DNA of 64,000 bases from Parvularcula sp964556115 (GCA_964556115.1 CAZKVC010000001.1:372001-436000), one strand, 5' to 3'; counted from the stretch's first letter, positions 26,332-34,476 are shown. Notes: a model not told the origin generated them from the letters alone. Numbers and translations: made by a program.

Positions 26332-28120
26332 GAATGGGTTCCTCCATTGAGCGCTTCTCGACGCGGTCGATCAGTGCTTCGGAAACGCTTGAGGCAACGA
26401 GCTGGGGGTCGAGATCCTGCAACGCTGCGTACTGACTAAGGTAGATATTCCCGGTGAGATGATCGAGGAGATGCGACCTTTTGAGGCCGTCCATCACCGG
26501 GCCTTTGACTTCGGAAAGATGGAAGGTGACTCCGGCGTCGGCCAGCCGCGCATTCATCGCTTCGAGGCTCTCGAGGGCACTTGCGTCGATTGTGTTTACG
26601 GCCGGGCACATCAGGACGAAATGCCGGGCCTCCGGACGGCGGGCCACGAGATCGTAGACGGTGTCCTCAAGCCCGCGGGCATTGGCGAAATAGAGGCTTT
26701 CATCGACGCGCAGGGTGATGACACGGCTGCCGGTGAGGACGTCGTGACGCTCTGTATTGCGGAAATGCTCCGTTCCGGGAACGATGCCGACGACGGCCAT
26801 ATGGGGGCGGGAGGTCTTGAGAAGGAAAAGGAGCAGCGAAACCGAAACGCCGGTCATCACCCCGGCTTCCACACCGAGGAGGAGGGTGACGAGAATGGTC
26901 GCGACCATCGCCGAACCATCCGCCTTCGAATAGCGCAGGGTCTCGCGCACCGCGCCGAGGTTCACCAGCGACAGCACCGCGACGATGATCGTCGCCGCGA
27001 GCGTCGCCTTGGGCAGGAAGGTGAGAAGGGGGGTGAGGTAAAGCGCGGCGAGCGCGATCCCGACCGCCGTAAAGGCTCCTGCCGCCGGGGTCTCCGCGCC
27101 GGCGTCGAAATTCACGGCCGACCGCGCGAAGCCGCCTGTCACCGGATAGCCCGCAGAGAAGCCGCTCGCGAGATTGCTGGCACCGAGAGCAATCAGCTCC
27201 TGGTCCGGATCGATCCTCTGGCGACGCTTGGCCGCGAGGGTCTGGGCGACCGAAATCGACTCGACGAAACCGATGATCGAGATGAGAAGAGCGGGGCCGA
27301 GGAGACTGCGGATCAGCTCGAGGTCCGCCTGCGGAACGCCGAGAGGCGGCAGGCTGCCTTCGACCTTACCGACGATCGCGACCCCGGCAAGATCCAGCCG
27401 GAAAGAAGCGGTGATGGCGATCGTCACGGCCACCGCCAGGACGGGCCCGGCCTTGGCGAGGACCGCTGCGGTCTTCTCACGAAGGCCCAGCTTCTGAAGA
27501 AGCGGAGCGAGCCCCTTGCGCACCCAGAAGAGGAACGCGGTAGCCAGAACGCCGATCGTCAGGGTGGGAAGGTTGACCTCGCCGATGTGACGCCCGAGCG
27601 AGGTGATGAGGAGGAAGAGGTTCTCGCCCTCCGCGTCAACACCGAGGATGTGACGGAGCTGGCTTGCCGCGATGATGATGCCGCTCGCGGTGATGAAGCC
27701 TGAAATCACGGGATGGCTCAGGAAGTTGGCCAGAAAGCCGAGCCTGAAGAGACCCATCAGGACAAGGATCGCCCCTGAAAGAAGTGCAAGGGTGATTGCC
27801 GCCGTCAGGTAGTCGGCCGTCCCGCGTGCCGCCACCTCGCCCACCGCGGCGGCCGTCAGGAGGGAGACCACCGCCACCGGCCCGACGGCCAGCGTCCGCG
27901 AGGTGCCGAACATGGCGTAAGCGATCAGTGGCAGGATCGAAGCATAAAGACCGACCTGCGGGGGAAGCCCGGCGAGAAGCGCATAGGCAAGCGACTGCGG
28001 GATCAGCATCATGGTGACGATCACCGCCGCCACCGCATCGCTGGCAAAAGTCTCCCCCCGATAGGTCCTGGCCCAGCCCAGGATCGGTAGGAAGTCCCTG
28101 CGTTTGCGGTGCCTCAGCAC
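26321..28120 (-). CDS. SulP-family anion permease with STAS domain
   Basis: The 599-residue protein has an N-terminal transporter domain (about residues 20-420, with AVIVTMMLIPQSLAYALLAG and GLYASILPLIAYAMFGTSR) and a cytosolic STAS domain (about 450-570, VITLRVDESLYFANARGLED, then NTIDASALESLEAMNARL). SulP proteins carry sulfate, bicarbonate or other anions. In this operon export or uptake of sulfite, sulfate or thiosulfate is likely, but the substrate cannot be read from sequence. It lies 8 bases after the metallo-hydrolase gene. Confidence 0.92.
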   Translation of the reverse strand: MLRHRKRRDFLPILGWARTYRGETFASDAVAAVIVTMMLIPQSLAYALLAGLPPQVGLYASILPLIAYAMFGTSRTLAVGPVAVVSLLTAAAVGEVAARGTADYLTAAITLALLSGAILVLMGLFRLGFLANFLSHPVISGFITASGIIIAASQLRHILGVDAEGENLFLLITSLGRHIGEVNLPTLTIGVLATAFLFWVRKGLAPLLQKLGLREKTAAVLAKAGPVLAVAVTIAITASFRLDLAGVAIVGKVEGSLPPLGVPQADLELIRSLLGPALLISIIGFVESISVAQTLAAKRRQRIDPDQELIALGASNLASGFSAGYPVTGGFARSAVNFDAGAETPAAGAFTAVGIALAALYLTPLLTFLPKATLAATIIVAVLSLVNLGAVRETLRYSKADGSAMVATILVTLLLGVEAGVMTGVSVSLLLFLLKTSRPHMAVVGIVPGTEHFRNTERHDVLTGSRVITLRVDESLYFANARGLEDTVYDLVARRPEARHFVLMCPAVNTIDASALESLEAMNARLADAGVTFHLSEVKGPVMDGLKRSHLLDHLTGNIYLSQYAALQDLDPQLVASSVSEALIDRVEKRSMEEPIHAL

Positions 28121-28128
28121 GCTGCCTC

Positions 28129-29046
28129 CTAGAACGCGTTGAGCGGTATCTTCAGATATTGCTGTCCGTTATCTTCCGGGTCAGGAAGATTTCCGGCGTT
28201 CATGTTCACCTGAACCGATGGAAGGATCAGGGTCGGCATGGCAAGGCCTGCGTCGCGTTCCGTCCGCATCTTTACGAAATCCTCTTGCGAAACGCCTTCC
28301 CTGATATGGATATTTTGCCGCTTCTGCGTCGCAACGGTGGTTTCCCACGCATAGTGGTCACGCGTCTTCGTTTTGTAGTCATGGCAGAGAAACATGCGCG
28401 TCTTGCCCGGCAGCTGGAAAAGCCGCCTGATCGAGCGGTAGAGCTCCTCCGCACTGCCGCCGGGGAAGTCGCAGCGCGCCGTACCGAAATCGGGCATGAA
28501 GATCGTATCGCCGACGAACAGCGCATCGCCGATCAGATAGCTCATGCAGGCCGGGGTGTGGCCGGGGGTATGGATGGCCACCCCCTCGAAGCGCCCGACC
28601 CGGAAGGTATCGCCGTCCTCGAAAAGAACGTCGAACTGCGAGCCGTCGCGCTGGAAGGCGGTTCCGGCGTTGAAGACCTTGCCGAAGACATACTGGACGG
28701 TCTTGATCTCGGCGCCGATGCCGATCCGTCCGCCGAGCTTTTCCTTGAGGTAGGGCGCCGCACTGAGATGGTCCGCATGAACATGGGTTTCGAGGATCAG
28801 ATCGACCTTGAGGCCTTCCTCTTCGATGAAAGAGAGGATTTCGTCGGCGCTTTCGGTCGTTGTCCGTCCCGCCTTGCTGTCGAAGTCCAGAAGGCTGTCG
28901 ATGACCGCTGCCTCCTTCGTCTCGGGATCGAAGAGGACATAGGAAACCGTGTTGGTCGCCTCGTCGAAAAACGCCTTGATCTCAGGCGCGTCGAAGGGGT
29001 GCTGCGCGATCGCTTCGGGAAGCGGAGGAATTGAAGGCTCGGCCAT
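28129..29046 (-). CDS. persulfide dioxygenase-like metallo-beta-lactamase-fold protein
   Basis: The 305-residue cytosolic protein has the metal motif LILETHVHADHLSAAPYL (HxHxDH), then AIHTPGHTPACMSYLIGD, FVGDTIFMPDFGTARCDFPG and FLCHDY. The segment GTARCDFPGGS is typical of ETHE1/Blh-type persulfide dioxygenases, which oxidise glutathione persulfide to sulfite with a single iron. The ATG at 29046 follows an AGGA site; a TTG at 29070 is less likely. It sits between the ArsR regulator and SulP permease, as in BigR operons. Confidence 0.9.
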   Translation of the reverse strand: MAEPSIPPLPEAIAQHPFDAPEIKAFFDEATNTVSYVLFDPETKEAAVIDSLLDFDSKAGRTTTESADEILSFIEEEGLKVDLILETHVHADHLSAAPYLKEKLGGRIGIGAEIKTVQYVFGKVFNAGTAFQRDGSQFDVLFEDGDTFRVGRFEGVAIHTPGHTPACMSYLIGDALFVGDTIFMPDFGTARCDFPGGSAEELYRSIRRLFQLPGKTRMFLCHDYKTKTRDHYAWETTVATQKRQNIHIREGVSQEDFVKMRTERDAGLAMPTLILPSVQVNMNAGNLPDPEDNGQQYLKIPLNAF

Positions 29047-29066
29047 TTGTCCTGACTCCAAGGTTT

Positions 29067-29453
29067 TCAATTGAGCCTGATGATACGGGCGAAGACGCTG
29101 CCCCGTTCACCTTTGGCAGGGGTCTCGGCCCGGGGCGTTTGCGGTAGTGCCGCCTTGCCGCAAAGGGCGGCGAGGATGCTGCCGGCGCGCTGGTCCACGA
29201 GAGAATAGAAGACGGCCTTCGATACGCGGCGGCCCTCGATGATGCCCGCTTCGCGCAGCTTGCCCAGCTCTTTCGACAAGGCAGGCTGGCGGATACCGGT
29301 CAGCTCCTCGAGCTCGCCGACGCCGCGTTCGGCATCGATCAGTTCACAGACGAGACGCAGGCGCTGGGGGTGCGCGAGCGCCCGCAGCAGCGCGGCCGCG
29401 TCTTGCGCGCGCTCTTCGATCTCATGCCGGGTGATTGTCACCGATGCCGTCAC
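29067..29453 (-). CDS. ArsR-family regulator, BigR/SqrR-like persulfide sensor candidate
   Basis: The 128-residue winged-helix protein has ALLRALAHPQRLRLVCELID, then recognition helix region GIRQPALSKELGKLREAGII and wing EGRRVSKAVFYSLVD. Two cysteines, about 36 and 98 from the GTG start, lie at the places used by BigR and SqrR (Cys41/42 and Cys107/108), which form a polysulfide link when sulfide appears and then leave DNA. I set the start at the GTG at 29453 because it overlaps the peroxiredoxin stop as GTGA; an upstream GTG at 29474 is possible. Confidence 0.85.
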   Translation of the reverse strand: MTASVTITRHEIEERAQDAAALLRALAHPQRLRLVCELIDAERGVGELEELTGIRQPALSKELGKLREAGIIEGRRVSKAVFYSLVDQRAGSILAALCGKAALPQTPRAETPAKGERGSVFARIIRLN

Positions 29454-30088
29454 GAGGCACCACCAGCATACCACATGGCCGATCCGCCGCTCGCGGCTTC
29501 GTCGCTCGTCCGGGGCGCCGGCGCCAGCAAGGCTTCGCCGCTTTGCCAGCCCTCGGGCGTCACCGCGTCGCCGCCCGCCGTAACCTGCAGTGCCTCGACG
29601 AGGCGGAGAAGCTCCGCCACCGATCGGCCTACGGACATCGGGTAGGTGAGGCTCGCGCGGATGATCCCCTCCGGGTCGATGACGAAGACGGACCGTACCA
29701 TGCTCGTCGAGACCGCGCCCTCATGCACCATGCCGTAGGCTTTCGCGATGGCAAGTGACGGATCTTCGAGGAGTGGGAAGCCGGGCCTGATGCCGAAATC
29801 GGCCTCGATCCGGTCGAACCAGGCGAGATGCGCATAGACGCTGTCGACCGACAGGCCGATCAGCGCGCAGCCCAGCTTCTCGAATGCGGCTTCCGCTTTG
29901 GCGAGGGCCACGAACTCCGACGTGCAGACCGGGGTGAAATCCGCCGGATGGGCGAAGAGCAGGACCCAGCGCCCGCGATAGTCAGAAAGCCGCAGGGGCC
30001 CTCGGGTCGAATGCGCCTCGAAAAGCGGCGCCGGCAGGTCGAGCCGGGCCAGGGGCTGCGCCCCTTGCGCTGGATTGTCATCGAACAT
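29450..30088 (-). CDS. 1-Cys type peroxiredoxin
   Basis: The 212-residue protein has the AhpC/TSA fold with peroxidatic Cys55 in FAHPADFTPVCTSEFVALA and GLSVDSVYAHLAWFDRI. The C-terminal domain and lack of a typical resolving Cys point to the Prx6/1-Cys class, which reduces peroxides, and possibly persulfide-derived oxidants, using small thiols. It is the first gene of the operon, directly after the promoter with a palindromic operator, and its stop overlaps the start of the ArsR gene. Confidence 0.9.
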   Translation of the reverse strand: MFDDNPAQGAQPLARLDLPAPLFEAHSTRGPLRLSDYRGRWVLLFAHPADFTPVCTSEFVALAKAEAAFEKLGCALIGLSVDSVYAHLAWFDRIEADFGIRPGFPLLEDPSLAIAKAYGMVHEGAVSTSMVRSVFVIDPEGIIRASLTYPMSVGRSVAELLRLVEALQVTAGGDAVTPEGWQSGEALLAPAPRTSDEAASGGSAMWYAGGAS

Positions 30089-30116
30089 CGCGGCATCCTG
30101 CGTCCATCATGCGCTA

Positions 30117-30146
30117 GAGATAGTTGCCGATATCTGCAATTGTCAA
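30117..30146 (-). promoter_or_regulatory. promoter with embedded palindromic operator
   Basis: On the minus strand -35 TTGACA (30146-30141) and a -10-like TATCTC (30122-30117) are 18 bases apart. The spacer contains TTGCAGATATCGGCAA (30139-30124), a 16-bp inverted repeat with one mismatched pair. An ArsR dimer bound here would block RNA polymerase. The peroxiredoxin start lies 29 bases downstream. Confidence 0.7.
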
Positions 30147-30779
30147 GGGTGGGAGTGAGCCGCAAGCCTGCCGCCGCCTCGTGAGGGATGATCCGAACCC
30201 TTCAGTGCCGCCAGCAGTGACCGAGAAGAGACCCCAGCATGAACACCGCCCACCCGGCCGAGCCACCCCTCAGCGGCTTTGGAGGCGGTTGCCTGCTATT
30301 CTAAAATATCGGGCAAAAAATCCCTCCGGGGGAGGGATTTTGGACGGAAAAGGCCCTGGCAAGGGCAAAGCCGACCCTGTCAGCAGCTGAAGAAGGGAAC
30401 GAGGCAACCCCACGGGTGCGGAATACATTCCACACCAAGAACGGGTGTTTTTGAAGTTGTTGGGCTGCCGGATACAATCGTCCCCCACACGGATACCGCC
30501 AACCCCTTGGCCGCATGCGGATATTCCAACCCCTGTAGCCCCCGGCGACAAAGAAGCCAAGATTCCGGACTTGCGGTTAAGTTATTGACCCCGCAGCCGA
30601 AACAGGCGCCCAGCACCCCGTGCGTCGTGTGTGATCAGACAAGCAAGGACCTCCGGTCCTCTCAGCGCGAACAATCGAACCTTCTCTCGCGGGCAACTGC
30701 ATCCCCGGCCAACGGACCGAGACGATCCCGCTTTCGATCACGCGGGAGGGGTACAACATCGCATGGCCCCGCAGATGCC
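30147..30779. other. gene-poor interval
   Basis: About 630 bases without a convincing gene. Several overlapping frames exist on both strands (for example 30279-30812 plus, 30577-30834 minus), but they lack ribosome-binding sites and recognisable domains, and overlap each other. The only clear element is the terminator at 30315-30341. The stretch may be remnant DNA downstream of the Rhs/immunity unit. Confidence 0.4.
30315..30341 (-). terminator. rho-independent terminator
   Basis: A perfect 11-bp stem AAAATCCCTCC/GGAGGGATTTT with a GGG loop. On the minus strand it is followed by six T residues (30320-30315), giving a classical terminator for transcription coming from the Rhs tip and immunity gene. 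The plus side has only four T residues. Confidence 0.75.
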
Positions 30780-31148
30780 TCACAAAGCTACGAACAAAAG
30801 CACTTTGTCTGAGACCAATGAAAGCTTCCCCCATTCACCCGAAACATCGATACGATCTCCAGCTCGATCAAAAACGTCGATGTTGCCAAGGTCAATTTCG
30901 TCGTTAGCATCTATGTTTACTGTAGAATGCCTGCTCCACTTCGGATCGACGCAGTTCTCAAAGCGAATCAAACCGCGACGATAACAATACATCTCACCGT
31001 CGAGCGGCTTCCTATATAGGACGTGACCAGGACGGAGAACGAACTCCATCTCGAACTCGATAACTGAGCTGCGCTCGCGTATCTCCAGCACGTAGGAATC
31101 TTCGAGGTAGATATCCGCAAGAGCCGTCATCCATTCATAGTACTTCAT
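30780..31148 (-). CDS. candidate immunity protein for the Rhs tip
   Basis: A 122-residue acidic, soluble protein (starts MKYYEWMTALADIYLEDSYV) with no signal peptide or membrane helix and no family I recognise. Its ATG overlaps the stop of the Rhs C-terminal tip by ATGA (31145-31148). Position, size, acidity and coupling are those of immunity genes of polymorphic toxins. Composition is less GC-rich than the surrounding genes, as is common for such modules. The function is inferred from context only. Confidence 0.65.
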   Translation of the reverse strand: MKYYEWMTALADIYLEDSYVLEIRERSSVIEFEMEFVLRPGHVLYRKPLDGEMYCYRRGLIRFENCVDPKWSRHSTVNIDANDEIDLGNIDVFDRAGDRIDVSGEWGKLSLVSDKVLLFVAL

Positions 31149-31996
31149 TGCCTGTCATCTATTATCGGGGTGTGATTTTCGGGGCTCCTACGCGTTACTG
31201 GCTCGCCCGCTAGGTTTGCTCTCTCACCGCTAGAGTCCTTCAGTTCGACATGAGGCCCACCACTGCCCGGTGCTCTGGAACTGCCTCCCTTCACAGTGAC
31301 CCTCGCAACCCCATTTTCATCTGTGAATTTTGCTGGGCCACCGTCCGTTTGGGTACGCGTGAAGCCAACTTCGGAAGCTTTTGCTTCGATATCGCTGGCT
31401 TTCGTTGAACCCTTCGGATCGATGCTTTGGCCTACTTGCGCACCGCGCCCCTTCTTACCTCCGACATCGATCCCGATGGCGAGACTTGCAACGGCGCCGG
31501 CCTTTTCAAGTCCGCTCGCGCTCGGGTCGGCCAGGGTCCCCGCCGTATCGACGATGTCACCTATCTCCTACTTCACGGCTTTCACAACATTACCGCGATG
31601 CTTCACCGTACGCCGTAGGATTTTTAACCCACTGACGACAGCTCTTGCGATGCGACCATCCGGGTCGATCATATTCACCGGATCGTTGGCGGCATAGGCA
31701 TACCGTCCGAACATATCCGGCCTGGCTGGTGAGAACTCGACCGGGTCCGGGGAGAGGAAGCGGGTGAGCACCGGGTCGTAGTAGCGGGCCTGCATGTAGC
31801 TAAGACCCGTGGCTGCGTCCCTGACATGGCCGGTGAAGACAGGCTCATTGTCATTGGCCGCGGTCTTGCCGGAGAAGACCTCGCCGTAAGGGGTCAGGAC
31901 CTCCCGCGCCGTGACCACTCCCGCCTCGTCCGCGATCACCTGCTGCGAGCCCAGATGGTCGGCATAGACATAGCCGACCCCGACCCGGAAACTCCC
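31145..31996 (-). pseudogene. Rhs core fragment with C-terminal toxin-like tip, interrupted by an amber codon
   Basis: The minus-strand frame opens after a TGA (31999-31997) and reads a typical Rhs repeat-associated core: VYADHLGSQQVIADEAGVVT, then GLSYMQARYYDPVLTRFLSP, then RYAYAANDPVNMIDPDG. After the DPDG hinge comes a variable region, a TAG stop at 31570-31568, and a further 140 codons in the same frame. That tip ends GGPHVELKDSSGERANL..PVTRRSPENHTPIIDDRQ, a pattern I associate with polymorphic toxin tips of unassigned activity. The upstream Rhs barrel is missing or frameshifted. So this is an orphan tip, functional only if the amber is suppressed, the tip is re-initiated, or it recombines onto another rhs gene. 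Confidence 0.75.
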
Positions 31997-32241
31997 TCAC
32001 CTCCGTGTCGTAGAGCTGCCTGCGCGCGCCACCTCGTCCATGCAGCGGTCCACCACCGCCTGCGTCAGCTTCGTTGCCACTCTCTACCACCTCCCGAGGC
32101 CAGAAATTGGCCCCGGGCGCCGGAGTGCTCAAGGGTACACGGGAGGTATTATGTTGAGGACTGAGACGGCCGCGGACCACGACATCTCGCAAGGAGACCA
32201 TCGTTTCACGCTGCCTGGAGTGCCCCGGAGGTGTCTGGAGG

Positions 32242-32290
32242 TGGTACCGCCTGCTGGAATCGAACCAGCGACCTCTTGATCCACAATCAA
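32242..32290 (-). other. 3' fragment of tRNA-His (attachment site remnant)
   Basis: The minus strand reads the anticodon loop TTGTGGA (GTG anticodon), the 3' anticodon stem TCAAG, the T arm GCTGG-TTCGATT-CCAGC and an acceptor AGGCGGT-A-CCA. The 5' half (acceptor, D arm) is absent. The A discriminator fits the unusual tRNA-His of some alphaproteobacteria. A tyrosine integrase starts 185 bp away, so this is best read as the displaced 3' end left by integration into a tRNA-His gene. Confidence 0.8.
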
Positions 32291-32406
32291 TTTCCACCCG
32301 ATTTTTGGAGTCTTCTGCTATGGCGCTATATAGTTGTAATAATTAAGTTATTCCTGATGTTTGCTTGGTTTTGGGTGCCCGTCGATAGCGGTGGATTCCG
32401 CTGATT

Positions 32407-32426
32407 TGGTTGCCATGTGGTTGCCA
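32407..32426 (+). repeat. tandem TGGTTGCCA repeat near the integrase
   Basis: Two direct copies of TGGTTGCCA (32407-32415 and 32418-32426) separated by TG lie between the tRNA fragment and the integrase start. They are plausible arm-type binding sites for the integrase; no other copies were noticed nearby. Confidence 0.45.
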
Positions 32427-32474
32427 GCTTCGTAGGATTCCACCGAGGTCGTCGATTTCTTGGAACCATTGATT

Positions 32475-33641
32475 ATGACCCGTTTGACGAAGCGCATCGT
32501 GGACGCGGTTCCCGTCGGCAGCACGGTATGGGACTCGGAGTTGAAGGGTTTTGGCTGTCGCCGCCGAAAGAGCGGCGCGGCTTTCTACGTTCTGAAGTAC
32601 CGAGCGGGCGATCGCCAGCGGTGGCTCACAATTGGCGAACACGGTAAACCCTGGACGCCGGATGCGGCCCGAAAACGCGCCGCTGAACTGTTCTTCGAAA
32701 TCCGAGCCGGTGGTGATCCGGCCGCCAAGAAGGTCGAACGCCGCGAAGGTTTGACCGTCTACGAATTTGCTGACCGCTATGATCGAGACTGGATCGAGCT
32801 CCATAAGAAGCCGTCTTCGGCTTCGAGTGACCGATACAACCTGAAAAATCATGTTCGGCCAAAACTTGGTCGCATCCTGATGGCGGAACTTGACGGCGAA
32901 GACGTGCGGCGCCTGCATCGCACGCTAAAGAACAAGCCCACCCTCGCAAATCGTGTCGTCGCATTGGTCTCCCATATGTGCACGAAGGCGGAAGAATGGG
33001 GCGTACGCGAACGGAATTCCAATCCCTGTCGCGAAGTGAAGTTCTATCGAGAAGCAAAACGCGATCGTTATCTCACGACGGAGGAAATGAACCGGCTTGG
33101 CAAAGCCCTTGATGCTGCCGACGGAACTACGGTCAGTACATACGCGGTGAACGCGATTCGCCTCCTCGCCATGACCGGGGCTCGTCTCGGAGAAGTCCTC
33201 AATCTCCAATGGCGCGATGTCGACCTTGAACGGAAACTCCTTCTACTCCGCGACTCAAAGACGGGCTCGAAGCCTGTATTACTGTCGGACACGGAAGTCG
33301 CGCTGCTGAACGCTTTGCCGCGGAAGGACGACAACCCACACGTTTTTTGCGGAAAGCGAAACGGCTCACCGCTTGTGAACATTCAGAAGCCGTGGCGTGC
33401 GATTAGAGACGCAGCAGGGCTTGAGGATGTACGTCTGCACGACTTGCGCCATAGCTTCGCGTCCGTAGCGGCTAATCAGGGGGCTTCATTGCCGATGATC
33501 GGAGCGCTCCTTGGTCACAAGCAGGTCCAGACCACCGCTCGATATGCCCACCTCGCTCACGACCCAACGCGGGAGGTGAAGGATCGTACGGAGACAATTC
33601 TGAACCGCTACTTTGGCACCGGTGCTGCAGAACCCGAATAG
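32475..33641 (+). CDS. tyrosine-type site-specific integrase
   Basis: The 388-residue protein has the P4-like N-terminal DUF4102 arm-binding domain (MTRLTKRIVDAVPVGSTVWD, then ELKGFGCRRRKSG) and a C-terminal catalytic domain with the Arg in TGARLGEVLNLQW, HDLRHSFASVAA (His and Arg), GALLGHKQVQTT (His) and the nucleophile Tyr in TARYAHLAHDP. All active residues are present, so it is probably functional. It lies just right of the tRNA-His fragment and is likely the enzyme that inserted the metal island. An ATG five codons upstream is an alternative start. Confidence 0.95.
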   Translation: MTRLTKRIVDAVPVGSTVWDSELKGFGCRRRKSGAAFYVLKYRAGDRQRWLTIGEHGKPWTPDAARKRAAELFFEIRAGGDPAAKKVERREGLTVYEFADRYDRDWIELHKKPSSASSDRYNLKNHVRPKLGRILMAELDGEDVRRLHRTLKNKPTLANRVVALVSHMCTKAEEWGVRERNSNPCREVKFYREAKRDRYLTTEEMNRLGKALDAADGTTVSTYAVNAIRLLAMTGARLGEVLNLQWRDVDLERKLLLLRDSKTGSKPVLLSDTEVALLNALPRKDDNPHVFCGKRNGSPLVNIQKPWRAIRDAAGLEDVRLHDLRHSFASVAANQGASLPMIGALLGHKQVQTTARYAHLAHDPTREVKDRTETILNRYFGTGAAEPE

Positions 33642-33807
33642 ATATCGTCACGACAAGCCAGCGGAGTAAATCTTGGCTGACCTCCACATCTCTGCGCACC
33701 CGCCCACCCTGCGCAGCACGGCTATCGAATACAGAGCTATGAGCCTGACGAAGCAGCTCTCAAAGGAAGTGATTAGCGTGGGCCGTCGACGGAAAGCAGG
33801 AGGCTGA

Positions 33808-34332
33808 ATGTTATCGAGGAGACTGACCAGCACTCGCGGATACAGAGAAAGCGCGGATTGCCTCATTCGGCACTACGAAAGTTACCGGACTGACGACGTC
33901 CACGCAGCGTTTATCGACCTTCTACCCAAACGCAAGATGAGAATCCTTGATATCGGATCTGGCTCGGGACGTGATGCGGCCTACTTTGCTAAGCAAGGTC
34001 ATGAAGTGACCGCGGTCGAACCAGTCAGAGAGATGCGCCTCACAGCGGAAAAACTGCACGGCAAGCAGCGCATAAGGTGGATCGATGATTAGCTCCCGGA
34101 ATTGAGCGAGTTGGCCTGCCAAAACCTCCGGTACGACGTAGTCTGGTTGTCAGCAGTTCTGATGCACCTCGATCAGGCCCAACGCCTACAAAGCCTCCGA
34201 AGGATCGATGACTCCGTTCGTTCCGAAGGCCACATCTTCATCACCTTACGCCACGGCCCGGTCCCGATGGGGCGGTGCATGTTCGAAGCGTCAAGTCTGG
34301 ATTTTTTTCGCAACAGATACAATTGTTTATAG
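33808..34332 (+). pseudogene. SAM-dependent methyltransferase, broken by nonsense codons
   Basis: The first 95 codons contain the class I methyltransferase motif I (RILDIGSGSGRDAAYFAKQG) and the acidic VTAVEP. A TAG at 34090-34092 follows WIDD. The same frame resumes with LPELSELACQNLRYDVVWLS and LMHLDQAQRLQSLRRIDD, the normal second half of the fold, and ends at another TAG (34330-34332) after FFRNRYNCL. A TAG in place of CAG explains the first stop. The remaining C-terminus is missing or altered. It lies between the integrase and the copper genes. Confidence 0.75.
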
Positions 34333-34422
34333 AATTTCGGTATCGAAACTGTAATGCGTTTTGATATGCAACGACAGAGCTCTCAACGCGTTCGGGGCAC
34401 GCTTGGAGTAAGACTTGGATCG

Positions 34423-34439
34423 ATACCCCGCCGCGGTAT
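34423..34439 (+). promoter_or_regulatory. CsoR-like operator before the copper efflux operon
   Basis: ATACCCCGCCGCGGTAT, an inverted repeat with the same half-sites as the operators at 42.5, 42.7, 49.3, 56.6 and 60.5 kb. A TTGGAT (34415-34420) and TATTTG (34437-34442) could be -35 and -10 with the operator in the spacer. The first gene starts 38 bases downstream. Confidence 0.6.
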
Positions 34440-34476
34440 TTGGTCCGTTAATCGTTCTATGCTAGGCGAGCAAACG

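Noticed and set aside
30279..30812. Plus-strand frame of 177 codons and overlapping minus-strand frames
   Set aside because: Crosses a perfect terminator hairpin and overlaps the candidate immunity gene; no domain found.
31296..31697. Plus-strand frame opposite the Rhs tip
   Set aside because: Composition and lack of ribosome-binding site; the minus strand has a coherent Rhs tip and coupled partner gene.
32242..32290. Functional tRNA-His gene
   Set aside because: The 5' acceptor and D arm are missing and the first anticodon-stem pair is broken, so only a 3' fragment remains.
31568..34332. Recoding of TAG as a sense codon
   Set aside because: Several healthy genes (ROK kinase, integrase, glutaredoxin fusion, SDR) end with TAG, so TAG is a normal stop here.
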